Assembly: GCF_910579365.1 (NCBI RefSeq)
Contig: NZ_CAJTUX010000012.1
Span: forward strand, 1-54,554
Length of the DNA stretch: 54,554 nucleotides
Reading direction: 5' to 3'
Source of the DNA: an uncultured Oscillibacter sp.
GTDB lineage: Bacteria; Bacillota; Clostridia; Oscillospirales; Oscillospiraceae
Position 1 is the first letter of the stretch, and every line of letters begins with the position of its first letter. The notes under the pieces are model-generated. The model was given only the letters and a program-made list of their open reading frames with translations. It had not been told where the DNA came from and did no database searches. This document shows positions 17,827 through 26,455 of this stretch, one piece after another. Both the position numbers and the translations under genes were made by a program.

Positions 17827-18138
17827 TCACTCTTCGTTGTAAAAGTCGATGGCCTCCTCCAGAATGGCCTCGCCGTCCAGAGAAGCATAGTTGTCCGGAT
17901 CAATAGAGGCGACCTTGACGTGGTGGTCCTTCAGCATATCCCGGTACTTGGGGACCTCAGCGGAGAAGTGGGGACCCAGCAGCAGCAGGTCAATCTTGTC
18001 AGCGTACTCGGGGACCTGAGATTTGCTGACAGCGTGAATGGTGACATCCAGATTCTGGGCCTTGGCGGCCTTGCGCATATTGGCGGCCATAAAGCCGGTG
18101 GATGCTCCGATGCCACAGGCAAGCAAAATACGAAGCAT
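17827..18138 (-). CDS. PTS lactose/cellobiose-family IIB component
   Basis: 103 residues. Cys8 in LACGIGASTGFM is the phosphorylated residue of the C-x-x-G-x-S loop. The fold and length match Lac-family IIB proteins. It is the first gene of the operon and takes phosphate from IIA to the incoming sugar at IIC. Confidence 0.93.
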   Translation of the reverse strand: MLRILLACGIGASTGFMAANMRKAAKAQNLDVTIHAVSKSQVPEYADKIDLLLLGPHFSAEVPKYRDMLKDHHVKVASIDPDNYASLDGEAILEEAIDFYNEE

Positions 18139-18250
18139 GATGATTTTCTCCTCTCTTCATTTGAATCCGTATGCGGCGCCGCATTCCGGTGTTTGGCTAT
18201 AATCTACCATTCCGGGGCAAAAAGATAAAACAAGGTTTTTTCTCCATCCC

Positions 18251-18270
18251 GGCAATCTGATAGGATTGCC
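18251..18270. promoter_or_regulatory. Candidate operator in the divergent PTS promoter region
   Basis: GGCAATC-TGATAG-GATTGCC is a perfect inverted repeat (7-bp arms, 6-bp spacer) between the divergent PTS operon and its regulator. Placement suits binding by the PRD activator. On the plus side an extended -10 TGCTATACT (18313-18321) lies about 50 bp before the regulator gene. Confidence 0.5.
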
Positions 18271-18368
18271 AGCACCCCGGCAAAAAGTGTGGTTTTCCAG
18301 AGGGACATTCTCTGCTATACTGATTCATATTGGCAAAATCCGATGCCATAGGATGAGGGGAGTTGGCC

Positions 18369-20255
18369 ATGAAAGCCGATAAAAAAAACGCGCTTCTCCG
18401 CATCCTCTCCAGGTCGGAGGAGGGGTGCCGCACGTCAATGCTGGCCAATATGCTGGGCATCAGCGAACGGACTGTGCGCAATTATGTCAGGGAAATCAAC
18501 GAGGACGGGCAGGCGGTGATCCTCTCCTCCCGAGACGGATACCGTCTGAAGGACAGCAACTACAATTTGACCGAGACACCCACGGAGAACGAGGCCCGGG
18601 TGTGGCGGGTGCTGTCCGACCTGCTGACCAGCAAGGTGGGTATCAATGCCTTCGACGAGGCGGACGAGCTGTATGTCAGCGCCAGTACCATCACCAATAC
18701 CATTATCCCGCAGATCAAGTCCCTGGTCCGGGAGTACAGTCTCCGGGTCGAATCGCAGAAATACCAGTTCTTCCTGCGCGGAAGCGAGCTGAACAAACGC
18801 CGCCTGATTGGAAACATCGCCAACAACAACTCCTACGGTTTCTTCAACACCCGGGATGCCCTGGAGCAGCTGTTCCCCAATCAGGACATTCCGGGAATCA
18901 TGCAAAAGCTCTACGGGCTCTGTCAGGAGGCGAAGCTCTATTTAAACGATTTCGCCATGAACAATCTGCTGATTCATCTGCTGGTCATCCTCATCCGGCT
19001 GGGCTCCAAGGACGATCTGGAGGAGAAGGCGGCACCGGCCCTGGAGCTGCTGGCGAATCTCCAAAACCGGGATCAAATTGTCGATCTTGCAAACCGGATC
19101 GCGGAAACATTTGCCCGGGATTATGGCATCCGCATTCCTGAGCGGGACTACCAGCAGATTCTGGCCCTGATTGCCCTGTCCGCAGAGCACGATCTGACAG
19201 ATATTCAGGCGCTTGTCAGTCAGGATTTTATTGATGATGTCGTTAAATTGCTGGACCGGGTATCCCTTCGCTATTGCACACCGGAATTCAACAATGAATT
19301 TGTCCAGCAGTTTTCCCTCCATATGTATTACGCTCAGCGAAGGTGCGCCTTCCGCATCAGCTACCCCAATCCCATTGGTGCACAGTTCAAACGAGATTAC
19401 GCGCCTGTTTACGACATGGCGGTATTCTTTGCCCATTTGTTCGCCCAGAGGTTCCATGTAGAATTTAACGAAGACGAAATCGCGTTTATTGCGTTTCACT
19501 TTGGTTCGTTTCTGAAGAGCAACAAGCAGAATCAGAGCTATATCTCCTGTGCGGTGATCGTGGAGTCTTACCACACGATTTCCAAGCGGCTTGTGGACGA
19601 ACTCAGCACCACCTTCTCCGACCGGATTCTGGTGACGGAGGTGCTGGACATGAACCGCTATCTCAGGCGGCCCCCGGAATGTGACCTTGTGATCACCACG
19701 TTGCCGTTGCCGGACTCCGCACTCCGTACGGTACAAGTCAATCCCATCCTGACCAAACAGAACCTTGCCCACCTCCGGGAAGAACTGGACGATATTGACA
19801 CGGAGCGGGAGCATGCCCAGACACGGGACTTTTTGCGGCAGATGTTCCACAAAGAACTGTATTTCCGCAACATTGAAGAAAAGAGCGCGGAGGAGTATAT
19901 CCGGTTTTTAGGCGGGCGCTGTCTGGAGAACGGTTATGTGACAGGAGAGTTCATCGAGGATGTTCTGCGGCGGGAGTCCCTCTCCAGCACGGTGTTTACT
20001 GACGTGCTGGCGGTGCCTCATGCCATCAGCTGTTACGCGGAGCGTTCTTTTATCTGTGTTGTTCACAATGACACGCCCCTTTCATGGAGCGGACGGATGA
20101 TCCATTTCATTCTGCTGGTTGGCATCTCCGAGCAGGACATGAAGCATTTTAAGGCGGCGTTTGATCTGGTCATTGAGTTGTTCAGTTCCCCTGAGCGAAC
20201 CATGGAGCTGCTGAAAACAGATTCCTTTGAGGAGTTTTGCAGTCATATGAAATAA
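18369..20255 (+). CDS. PRD-containing PTS-controlled transcription activator (LicR/MtlR-like)
   Basis: 628 residues from ATG 18369 after GAGGGG. Order of domains: HTH (CRTSMLANMLGISERTVRNYVREI, about residues 18-45), two PTS regulation domains (about 165-390), a IIB-like region (about 395-490) and a IIA-like domain whose His lies in VLAVPHAISCYAERS. It would sense PTS flux through phosphorylation and activate the divergent cellobiose-type operon. It binds DNA rather than RNA, since the N-terminus is HTH and not the CAT domain of antiterminators. Length is normal for the family. Confidence 0.92.
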   Translation: MKADKKNALLRILSRSEEGCRTSMLANMLGISERTVRNYVREINEDGQAVILSSRDGYRLKDSNYNLTETPTENEARVWRVLSDLLTSKVGINAFDEADELYVSASTITNTIIPQIKSLVREYSLRVESQKYQFFLRGSELNKRRLIGNIANNNSYGFFNTRDALEQLFPNQDIPGIMQKLYGLCQEAKLYLNDFAMNNLLIHLLVILIRLGSKDDLEEKAAPALELLANLQNRDQIVDLANRIAETFARDYGIRIPERDYQQILALIALSAEHDLTDIQALVSQDFIDDVVKLLDRVSLRYCTPEFNNEFVQQFSLHMYYAQRRCAFRISYPNPIGAQFKRDYAPVYDMAVFFAHLFAQRFHVEFNEDEIAFIAFHFGSFLKSNKQNQSYISCAVIVESYHTISKRLVDELSTTFSDRILVTEVLDMNRYLRRPPECDLVITTLPLPDSALRTVQVNPILTKQNLAHLREELDDIDTEREHAQTRDFLRQMFHKELYFRNIEEKSAEEYIRFLGGRCLENGYVTGEFIEDVLRRESLSSTVFTDVLAVPHAISCYAERSFICVVHNDTPLSWSGRMIHFILLVGISEQDMKHFKAAFDLVIELFSSPERTMELLKTDSFEEFCSHMK

Positions 20256-20584
20256 GGACTTCTATAGTGCGGAAGTGCGCAGGAAGTGAAGCACCGGAAA
20301 AGTCGGTGCCTGGGCAATAACACATACAGCTAAAGCCCATGGGATCATGGGCACAAGTTGGGTGCACTAAAGATCAGATTTCCCAGCGAGTTTTTCTTTG
20401 CAGACGCTGGTGCAATCCGTGAGGCCTTTGTCCGCACTCCTGTCCTCCGCCTGACCCATAACCTGACCCAGAACAGGAAAAAGGCAGTGAAGACAACGGA
20501 GGAAAGAGAGCGGGAAAGCATTGGACTTCGGATAAAAGATTTCCGGAAAGAAAGGGAAATGTTCAAACCGTACTTTGAAGCACA
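20256..20584. other. Right end of element 1, noncoding
   Basis: A small hairpin (GCACCG...CGGTGC near 20291-20308) follows the regulator gene but lacks a T-run. Apart from that and the arm-like repeats at 20452-20470, I see no gene. Frames running across the tRNA remnant are not genes. Confidence 0.6.
20452..20470. promoter_or_regulatory. Putative integrase arm sites, right end of element 1
   Basis: TGACCCA at 20452-20458 and 20464-20470: same motif, orientation and 12-bp period as at 5469-5487. It lies 115 bp inside the right att core. Confidence 0.55.
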
Positions 20585-20630
20585 GCTCATAACCCGGAGG
20601 TCGCAGGTTCAAGTCCTGTCTCCGCAACCA
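20585..20630 (+). repeat. Right attachment site: 46-bp direct repeat, copy 2
   Basis: Identical to 5338-5383, the 3' part of tRNA-fMet, with no 5' tRNA half in front, so it is not a working tRNA. It is the junction of elements 1 and 2. Confidence 0.92.
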
Positions 20631-20632
20631 CA

Positions 20633-20668
20633 AATCCCTAGAACCGCAATGGTTCTAGGGATTCTCTT
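20633..20668 (+). terminator. Terminator after the second att copy
   Basis: A 13-bp stem (20633-20645 with 20651-20663) followed by CTCTTTTT. It mirrors the hairpin after the intact tRNA. It would also stop minus-strand integrase transcripts. Confidence 0.8.
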
Positions 20669-20694
20669 TTTGCTGTCCCGCCTGTCAGAAAGCC

Positions 20695-20713
20695 CTGTCC
20701 CACCGCTGTCCCA
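20695..20713. promoter_or_regulatory. Putative arm sites of the element 2 integrase
   Basis: TGTCCCA at 20696-20702 and 20707-20713 (11-bp period), with a further CTGTCCC at 20673. The place is equivalent to the arm sites of element 1: between att core and integrase stop. Confidence 0.45.
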
Positions 20714-20769
20714 CGTTCCAGCCACCTCTTCGGGCTGGTGGTTTCGCAGGACAACGGCGGGGCGTCTTT

Positions 20770-22086
20770 TCATTCCCCTGTCTCAAGCGGGAAATCGGCT
20801 CTCTTCGAGCTTCCCTCCGGCATCACATCAATAGGCGAGTCTTCATCAGCCGCAGGCTTCAAGCTCTTATCCAAGTCAAAGATCTTGACGGACTCGCGCT
20901 GCTGTTCGTCCAACAGGTCAACGTACATATTCAGCGTCGTTGAAATTTTGGCATGACCCAGATTACGGGACAGCGAAGCAATGTCCATCCCGTTCTCCAC
21001 CGCTCTGGTAGCATAGGTATGTCTGAGCGCGTGGAAATTGACGTGAGGGATGCCGATTGCCCGGACGATCACATCCAGTTTGTCCGAATACGTCCTGGGT
21101 TCCATGGGGCCGCCTTTCAGAGTGGTAATCACGAAGTCTTCCCGCCCCCAGGCATTCCCGAATGTATCCTGCATCATGTCCCTCCACTGCTTCAGCTTGA
21201 GCAGAGCCGTCCGCGCTTTCTGCGGCAGATACAGCTTGCGGTTGGAATTGCTGGTTTTCGTGTCGCCAACCGTAATAGCTGTAGCCTGTCCTTCCTTATG
21301 CCGGATAATCTCGTAATCCCGGTCGTATTCCTTCGGCGTGGCCTGTCTCGCAAGCGTGGCCTGCACATGAAGCGTAGCCGGTGTCGCATCAAGGTCGATA
21401 TCACTCCACTTCAAAGCAAGAAGCTCGCCAATCCGGAGTCCTGTATATAAGGCCACAATAATACCCTGAACGCACATCTCGTGCGACGCGTTGACCGCCT
21501 TCTCCAGACTGCTCTGTTCCGCACGGGAGAGGACCCTCATAGTTTTCTTCTTGTCTTTGGGAAGCCGGACACCCTGTACCGGATTTGCCGCAATAACGCC
21601 GTTAAAAACCGCCTGCTTGAGCGCGATGTTAAGGGCATTGCGCATATTCCGGAGCGTCTTGGGCGAAAGTCCGCCCTCATCGCCATCCAAACGGCCGCTC
21701 TTGCCCTTTTCCGTAAAAAAGTTCTGAAGCATCTTTCCGCTTACCGAACCAACAGGCTGGCGGGCAATCGGATGGGCTGCGATATGCTTGTTGAAATACC
21801 CATCGTAAGTGACGTAGGTAGAATGGCGAAGCGTAGGCTCACCGTACTCCACCAGCCACTCATTCAAATACGCAAGCAAGGTCGGGCCCTTTCCCACATC
21901 GGCTTTATCAGACTTCAATGCCTTTGCAATCCGGTCAAGCTCCTTCTGGCAATCCTCTTGCGTGGAACGGGTGAAGCTATGTTTTATGCCGTTGACAGAA
22001 TACCTCCCTTCCCAGCAGTTTTCGCGCTTCCGGCGAATGGAACCAAATTTCTTTTCTGGCACGAAAGTTGTCACCTCTCTTCTCAT
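20770..22086 (-). CDS. Tyrosine recombinase/integrase of element 2
   Basis: 438 residues. Arm-binding domain (about 10-60), core-binding domain (68-165) and catalytic domain with Arg218 (YTGLRIGELLAL), His352/Arg355 (FHALRHTYAT), His378 (LGH) and Tyr388 (LNMYVDL). It is only distantly similar to the element 1 integrase yet lies at the same tRNA site. Start is ambiguous: ATG 22086 has a weak GGCGGAG, while GTG 22062 has AGAGAGGTGA eight bases before and may be the true start. A Pro/Glu tail follows the catalytic domain. Confidence 0.95.
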   Translation of the reverse strand: MRREVTTFVPEKKFGSIRRKRENCWEGRYSVNGIKHSFTRSTQEDCQKELDRIAKALKSDKADVGKGPTLLAYLNEWLVEYGEPTLRHSTYVTYDGYFNKHIAAHPIARQPVGSVSGKMLQNFFTEKGKSGRLDGDEGGLSPKTLRNMRNALNIALKQAVFNGVIAANPVQGVRLPKDKKKTMRVLSRAEQSSLEKAVNASHEMCVQGIIVALYTGLRIGELLALKWSDIDLDATPATLHVQATLARQATPKEYDRDYEIIRHKEGQATAITVGDTKTSNSNRKLYLPQKARTALLKLKQWRDMMQDTFGNAWGREDFVITTLKGGPMEPRTYSDKLDVIVRAIGIPHVNFHALRHTYATRAVENGMDIASLSRNLGHAKISTTLNMYVDLLDEQQRESVKIFDLDKSLKPAADEDSPIDVMPEGSSKRADFPLETGE

Positions 22087-22157
22087 TAAGCAACAACTCC
22101 GCCTTTACACACATTCATTATATCACCTTTTTCTGAATTGGGCAATATCTGCCGCGT

Positions 22158-22451
22158 TTAGCACTCAGCATTTTCCAGCTTTGTCTGAGAGGCAAGATCA
22201 AGCGCCCCACCGCTCTCCTGCATCCGCTTCACAAACCAGTCCAGGAAGAGCTTCTTGGAGATAATCAGTCTGCGGAGCCCCTGGAGACGCATGGCAGGAA
22301 AGCCTTCCGAATGCACCAGCTTGTACGCGGACGAGCGGCTGATGCCCATAAAATTCGCAATATCCATAATCGTCGGCTGCATAGGCAGTTCGGACGCTTT
22401 CTGGACCAGCTCATTTGCCGCATTTTCTTCAATGAGAGAAAAAATGTCCAT
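22158..22451 (-). CDS. Excisionase-like HTH protein
   Basis: 97 residues from ATG 22451 after AAAAGGAGTATACT. TIMDIANFMGISRSSAYKLVHSEGFPAMRL is a MerR/AlpA-type helix-turn-helix with wing, followed by FLDWFVKRMQ. It lies upstream of the integrase on the same strand, the usual place of the directionality factor. Confidence 0.75.
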   Translation of the reverse strand: MDIFSLIEENAANELVQKASELPMQPTIMDIANFMGISRSSAYKLVHSEGFPAMRLQGLRRLIISKKLFLDWFVKRMQESGGALDLASQTKLENAEC

Positions 22452-22603
22452 AGTATACTCCTTTTGATAAGAAATTACGCTAAAAAGCCAACGGACGGCG
22501 GCTGGCAGGGCCGCTCCACGGGACTTACCCCCTTCGGCTTTCAGGCGCCCCCTACGGCCTGCGGCGGGTTGGCTACCGCTCGGACCATAGCCAGGGTGGC
22601 GTA

Positions 22604-22798
22604 TCATGATGAGATATGCGGGTCATGGCCGCAGACCGCCACAGCCTGCTTCTGTGCAATGTGCCGCTCTCCCATACCTCCTTCCTTCTTCGGGATCATG
22701 GCCAGCTCCATCCACAGGGCTTTCCCTCCTCGGGACCGCATATCAAACGTATCCGTTGGCAATATGAGAACGTCGCCGTCCTGTTTTTCAAGGTACAT
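22604..22798 (-). CDS. Small unknown protein
   Basis: 64 residues from ATG 22798 with GGAAGG six bases before. MYLEKQDGDVLILPTDTFDMRSRGGKALWMELAMIPKK is not a pattern I know; the short strands suggest a small beta protein. Between it and the excisionase gene lies a 150-bp GC-rich gap with no gene. Confidence 0.4.
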   Translation of the reverse strand: MYLEKQDGDVLILPTDTFDMRSRGGKALWMELAMIPKKEGGMGERHIAQKQAVAVCGHDPHISS

Positions 22799-22882
22799 TG
22801 GATGCCTTCCGATTCATACCCCGCCGCAGGACGCCGAAAATGCGCAGATTCATGGCAAAAACTTGAAAATAATTTTCAGATG

Positions 22883-22909
22883 AAAAAAGCCCTGCCTCCC
22901 GGCAAGACT
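22883..22909 (-). terminator. Terminator after the partition pair
   Basis: Arms 22888-22896 and 22901-22909 pair (one wobble) around a 4-nt loop, then TTTTTTC on the minus strand. Confidence 0.7.
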
Positions 22910-22917
22910 TTCTTCGT

Positions 22918-23289
22918 CTATTGGAAGGCATCCAGGTTCGCCAGCATATCCGCCAGGTCTTCCTTTGTAGGGCCTTCCTGTGTTTCCGGTGCATCTGCCG
23001 GAACAAGCCGCATTCCGGCCATGAAAGAGTCCAGGGCTGCCTTTGCCATTTCCTCTACCATCGCCCGAAGCTGTTCCCGGGTCTGCGCGGGCCGGACCTC
23101 AATGTGGATCTTTCCGCCGGCCTGTGCAAGATCCGGATGGTTCTCCAGATACTCCGCAACGGCCAGCACAACGAATTCACTTTTTTTGTTGCCCAGCCGC
23201 TCCAGCAGCTCGCCGGCTTGAATCTTCTCCGCGGTGTCATTTCCCCATTGAAGGGAGAAGCGGAACTTGTTATCCGCGAACACCGGCAT
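22918..23289 (-). CDS. Partner protein of the ParM-like filament (StbB-like)
   Basis: About 123 residues. FRFSLQWGNDTAEKIQAGELLERLGNKKSEFVVLAVAEYL (in two parts) has the strand-helix-helix look of an RHH adaptor, with an acidic tail. It overlaps the end of the ParM-like gene by 20 bp, matching par operons in which the filament gene precedes the DNA-binding adaptor. ATG 23289 is crowded by GGAGGGG; GTG 23283 has better spacing and may be the true start. Confidence 0.65.
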   Translation of the reverse strand: MPVFADNKFRFSLQWGNDTAEKIQAGELLERLGNKKSEFVVLAVAEYLENHPDLAQAGGKIHIEVRPAQTREQLRAMVEEMAKAALDSFMAGMRLVPADAPETQEGPTKEDLADMLANLDAFQ

Positions 23290-24211
23290 CCCCTCCGTTC
23301 TGGGGGAAAGCACGGTCCAGCTGGGCGGAGGCAAGCAGATTGTAGCCAATGGCGTTGGCCCTGGAGTCCTGAACGAACCCGGCCTTTACCACAAGCGGGG
23401 ACTCCTCCAGGAAGGACTTGAACAGCATCGCGCCGCCTCCGGTAAAGATGGCAGGCGTGGCCCGGAGGTCCACCTGGAGCTCCCGGAGCTTGTCCAGGAT
23501 ACCGGCGGCGTAGCTGCGGACGGTGGTGAAGATGGTTTCCTTCACATCGTCAGGCAGTACGGTGGGCCGTCCCAGAATGACATCCACAATGTGATCGTCC
23601 TCGATCTTAATATCATGCAGGGCGCTTACCCGGCCAATGATGTCGTTGGACATGGGAATGACGCCCATCTCCAGACTCCGGCAGACCTGCATATCCGGCT
23701 TGGTAGCCCGCAGAAGCAGCACGTCGGTGGTAAAGCCCCCGATGTCAATGATGAAGGTCCGGGGACTTTCCCGCAAAGCGTGGGCCTGGGGCACCACAGC
23801 CGCGTAAGCCTGGGGATAGACCAGCACCTGCCGGATCACCAGCGTCACCGGCGTTCCGTTGAAATCAAATCGGACGCTGTCCCTCTTAAAATAGGAGGCA
23901 AAGCGCTGACGCAGCACATAGTGCTCCGGCGGCAGGCCAACAGCCAGATCCGCTTCCACCACGGAGGGAACCGCCCCGGTGCGCTGAAGCTCCTTGACCA
24001 TGGCAAACAGCGTGAGGATGAAGAAGCGGTCGTCCTTGGTCTTGTCCCGCATATAGGCGATCCGCTGGCCGGAGAGGGTCCAGAACTTGCCGCCGAACTC
24101 CAGGATGTCGGTGTCCACCGGGGGGCGGACCGGGTAATCGGCAAGGCCGGAAGTGAAGACGAAATTCGGCGTTTTGACAGCCGAGTTCCCGTGGTCAATG
24201 GAAAAGAGCAT
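23270..24211 (-). CDS. ParM/StbA-like actin homologue
   Basis: 313 residues from ATG 24211 after GGGAGGAATCAATC. Actin-fold motifs: phosphate 1 IDHGNSAVKT at the N-terminus, phosphate 2 FIIDIGGFTTDVLLL (about 162-176) and the adenosine motif IFTGGGAML. Such filaments push apart plasmid copies; in an ICE they may stabilise the excised, replicating form. It heads the par pair with the gene at 22918. Confidence 0.85.
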   Translation of the reverse strand: MLFSIDHGNSAVKTPNFVFTSGLADYPVRPPVDTDILEFGGKFWTLSGQRIAYMRDKTKDDRFFILTLFAMVKELQRTGAVPSVVEADLAVGLPPEHYVLRQRFASYFKRDSVRFDFNGTPVTLVIRQVLVYPQAYAAVVPQAHALRESPRTFIIDIGGFTTDVLLLRATKPDMQVCRSLEMGVIPMSNDIIGRVSALHDIKIEDDHIVDVILGRPTVLPDDVKETIFTTVRSYAAGILDKLRELQVDLRATPAIFTGGGAMLFKSFLEESPLVVKAGFVQDSRANAIGYNLLASAQLDRAFPQNGGDAGVRG

Positions 24212-24306
24212 GATTGATTCCTCCCAACAAGAATTTGATACCGCATTACACGGCGGAATGTACGCATTTACAACCGAATGCACATTCTTTTTACAAAACG
24301 CGGCCA

Positions 24307-24570
24307 TCAGAAGCCGTCAAACTCCCAAACCGGGCACCACCAGATGTCATAGTGCTTCCGCATCCTCACAGGATCGCTGACGCCCCTGGAGCTGTGCCAC
24401 CAGAGCTTGCGCTTGCCGTCTTCCGTCTTGAAGCGGCCGATCTCATACCGCTCGGTGCTGTAGAAGGCCTGGCGGGTGTTCACAGGCTGCAAATAAAGGG
24501 CCGTCAGGGTGTTAGGCTGCGGCATGGTAGTTTTGCTCCGCAGGTCAAGGCGCTTCCAATGAATTGGCAT
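24307..24570 (-). CDS. Unknown ICE-associated protein
   Basis: 87 residues from ATG 24570 after AGAGGTGAGAGGA; overlaps the primase gene end by 26 bp. Trp/Tyr-rich, with YEIGRFKTEDGKRKLWWHSS and WWCPVWEFDGF. No known domain. Co-transcribed with the primase and likely conserved with it. Confidence 0.55.
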   Translation of the reverse strand: MPIHWKRLDLRSKTTMPQPNTLTALYLQPVNTRQAFYSTERYEIGRFKTEDGKRKLWWHSSRGVSDPVRMRKHYDIWWCPVWEFDGF

Positions 24571-25663
24571 TCCTCTCACCTCTTTTCATGCAAGATTCCC
24601 AGATATAGTCGTCCAGACCGTTGTAAGCCGGGTCCCAGAGATAGGTCCCAAAGGTGATATCCAGGCCGCTCAGCAGTTGGAGCAGCTTCCTGTAAGCGTT
24701 CTCAACGTGCCAGTTTTTCATGTAGTCCATATCAAAGCAGGTCATCACCCGCCTGACGCCAAGTCCGGACAGCTCTTTCAGCGTGGCGATCAGCGGCTGC
24801 GTAGAAGTCACGCCGGGAATGGCCAGCACGGTCCGTCCGGTGAAGTGATGCACAATGTCGGCCTTCATGTAGCCCTCAATCAGCAGAATCTCCGGCTGAA
24901 CAGGACCCACAATGTGGCACCAGTTCTCCGCCCTGACGCCATCCGGCTTATCTGTGCTGGAGAAGGTCAGGAATTTTCCGCCCTTCTTCATCTTTTCATC
25001 CAGGCGGATATGAAGGCTCTGGATTCTGCCCCTGCGGTCCCGGCATGGGATCATGATCCCGCGCCGGTAGCTGGCAAGGGTCCAACAGCCCTGGGCATCC
25101 CGGTAGAAACCGGGCACGCCGTACAAATCACAGCCTGTCTGTATCAGATTCTGCGCCAAACTCTGAAGATTTGCAGTCGGCGCGGTCCGATACTGAAAAT
25201 GCCGGATCGCGTCATCTGAAAGCCCACGTCCCCGAAGATTTTCCCAGTGGTCATCTGCCAGAGGCAAACACTCCAGAAGGCTGCTGTATACGCGGTGCCG
25301 TCTCTCAATGTCCGCTAAGGCGGCCTGTGGGATTTCCGGCGGGCGCGGAGGGGCTTTTCTGCGTTTTTGCTGTCCTCCGCCGTCTGCGTGGTCTGAGCCT
25401 CCAAGCCTGGCGCGCAGCAGTCTGAGAACATCGTTCCGGGGAACGCCCTCATAATAGGCGTACAGGTCGAAGACGCCGCCGGAGAACTCCCCGCACTTGG
25501 GGCAGCAGAACACGTTCTTTTTCAGATTGATGTTCAGATGCCGGCCGCGGGAACCAGGCGCGTCGCAGATAGGACAGGGAATGTTGTATGCCGTTTTGCC
25601 GCAGGGCGGCTGAGGAACCGGCAGGAGTGGAAGGATGTCGTTCATTTGATAACGCAGCTGCAT
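24545..25663 (-). CDS. CHC2/TOPRIM DNA primase-like protein
   Basis: 372 residues. N-terminal zinc finger CPICDAP...VFCCPKCGEFSGG (about 23-56) is the CHC2 type. A TOPRIM-like part follows: ILLIEGYMKADIVHH with the catalytic Glu, then VMTCFDMDYMKN supplying the Asp-x-Asp. It should lay primers on the transferred single strand or during ICE replication. ATG 25663 after GGAAAGGGGCGG is my start; ATG 25690 is an alternative. Shorter than chromosomal DnaG, as is common for mobile primases. Confidence 0.8.
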   Translation of the reverse strand: MQLRYQMNDILPLLPVPQPPCGKTAYNIPCPICDAPGSRGRHLNINLKKNVFCCPKCGEFSGGVFDLYAYYEGVPRNDVLRLLRARLGGSDHADGGGQQKRRKAPPRPPEIPQAALADIERRHRVYSSLLECLPLADDHWENLRGRGLSDDAIRHFQYRTAPTANLQSLAQNLIQTGCDLYGVPGFYRDAQGCWTLASYRRGIMIPCRDRRGRIQSLHIRLDEKMKKGGKFLTFSSTDKPDGVRAENWCHIVGPVQPEILLIEGYMKADIVHHFTGRTVLAIPGVTSTQPLIATLKELSGLGVRRVMTCFDMDYMKNWHVENAYRKLLQLLSGLDITFGTYLWDPAYNGLDDYIWESCMKRGERNANSLEAP

Positions 25664-25713
25664 GAACCGCCCCTTTCCGGGGGACGGCATGACGCCGCCC
25701 CCCTGATTAGAAT

Positions 25714-26455
25714 TCAGGCGCTTTCCTCCATGGCCTGCTCGCAAATGAGTCTGGCCCCGGCGGAAATCTTTTCATCGCCTTTGAACTTATTTGCCACCCA
25801 GACAAGGGCCTTCGGGTCCTCCCGCAGAACGTCTCCCAGCGTCTTGCCCTTGTGCTTGCTGATGGGACAGGGCAGCTTCAGCGCCCGCTCCAGCGGCGTT
25901 TCCGCAGGTTCAGGCGGCAGAGCGGCAGGGACCGGACCCTCCACGATAGGCGGCATAGGCGAGGCCGTATCGCCCCAGGAGATTTCGGCCAGCTCATTCA
26001 CAGCCGGACCGTCATAGACATCTCCGGCAGCGCCAAACTGGAGCCCAAATCCGGCGTTCCGCAGTGCAATGCCCACAGCGGCGGTCTGGGCCCACTCCCT
26101 GGGGGACACGCTGGGCTTATCCTGGAGACAGCCCCTGGAGGCGGTCGCCTCTGCCAGGAACTGCTCCGGCGGATCGGAAAAGTGGTGGTAGACCCGGGCC
26201 GTGGCCACAAAACAGTCCTTGCCCGGCGAAACCGAGATTGCCACCCGGCCCTCCGGGTACTTCAGCCGGAACCAGGCCATCTGGACCATAACCGGGAGCT
26301 TCTTGCGGGACTCCCCGCTGTTCAGGTCGTCATACTGGACCGCCAGCGGCGCGGGGTCAAAGCCCCTCCACGGCGTTGATCCTGCTGATGGCCTCCAGCG
26401 CAGCCAGCTTTGCCGAAGCAGTCTGCTGCTCCGGATCGGTCTTTTTCGTGCTCAA
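25714..26455 (-). CDS. ICE protein of unknown function, read through a +1 frameshift
   Basis: Two frames make one protein of about 246 residues. The first (TTG 26455, AAAGGAG ribosome site, TTGA overlap with the upstream stop) gives 32 residues ending INAVEGL then TGA at 26359-26357. The second, +1, continues DPAPLAVQYDDLNSGES... to stop 25714 with no ribosome site of its own. The junction reads GGAGGGG-CTT-TGA-C. The second part (MAWFRLKYPEGRVAISV, EATASRG, ISKHKGKTLGDVL) is a conserved-looking ICE protein. Either one extra G broke GGC-TTT-GAC, or ribosomes shift at CTTTGAC as in prfB. Confidence 0.7.

Larger units (their letters stand above)
5384..20630. mobile_element. Element 1: integrated mobilizable element with PTS cargo
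   Basis: Bounded by the 46-bp tRNA-fMet repeats. It contains an integrase at the tRNA end, an AlpA-like gene, a Rep-like gene, an RHH protein, a relaxase and no recognisable type IV secretion genes, so it should be mobilizable rather than self-transmissible. The right 6.4 kb is a beta-glucoside PTS locus. It sits in tandem with element 2, which starts at its right att copy. Confidence 0.85.

Noticed and set aside
20358..20834. Plus-strand frame across the second att copy
   Set aside because: It translates the tRNA remnant and terminator and has no ribosome site or family pattern.
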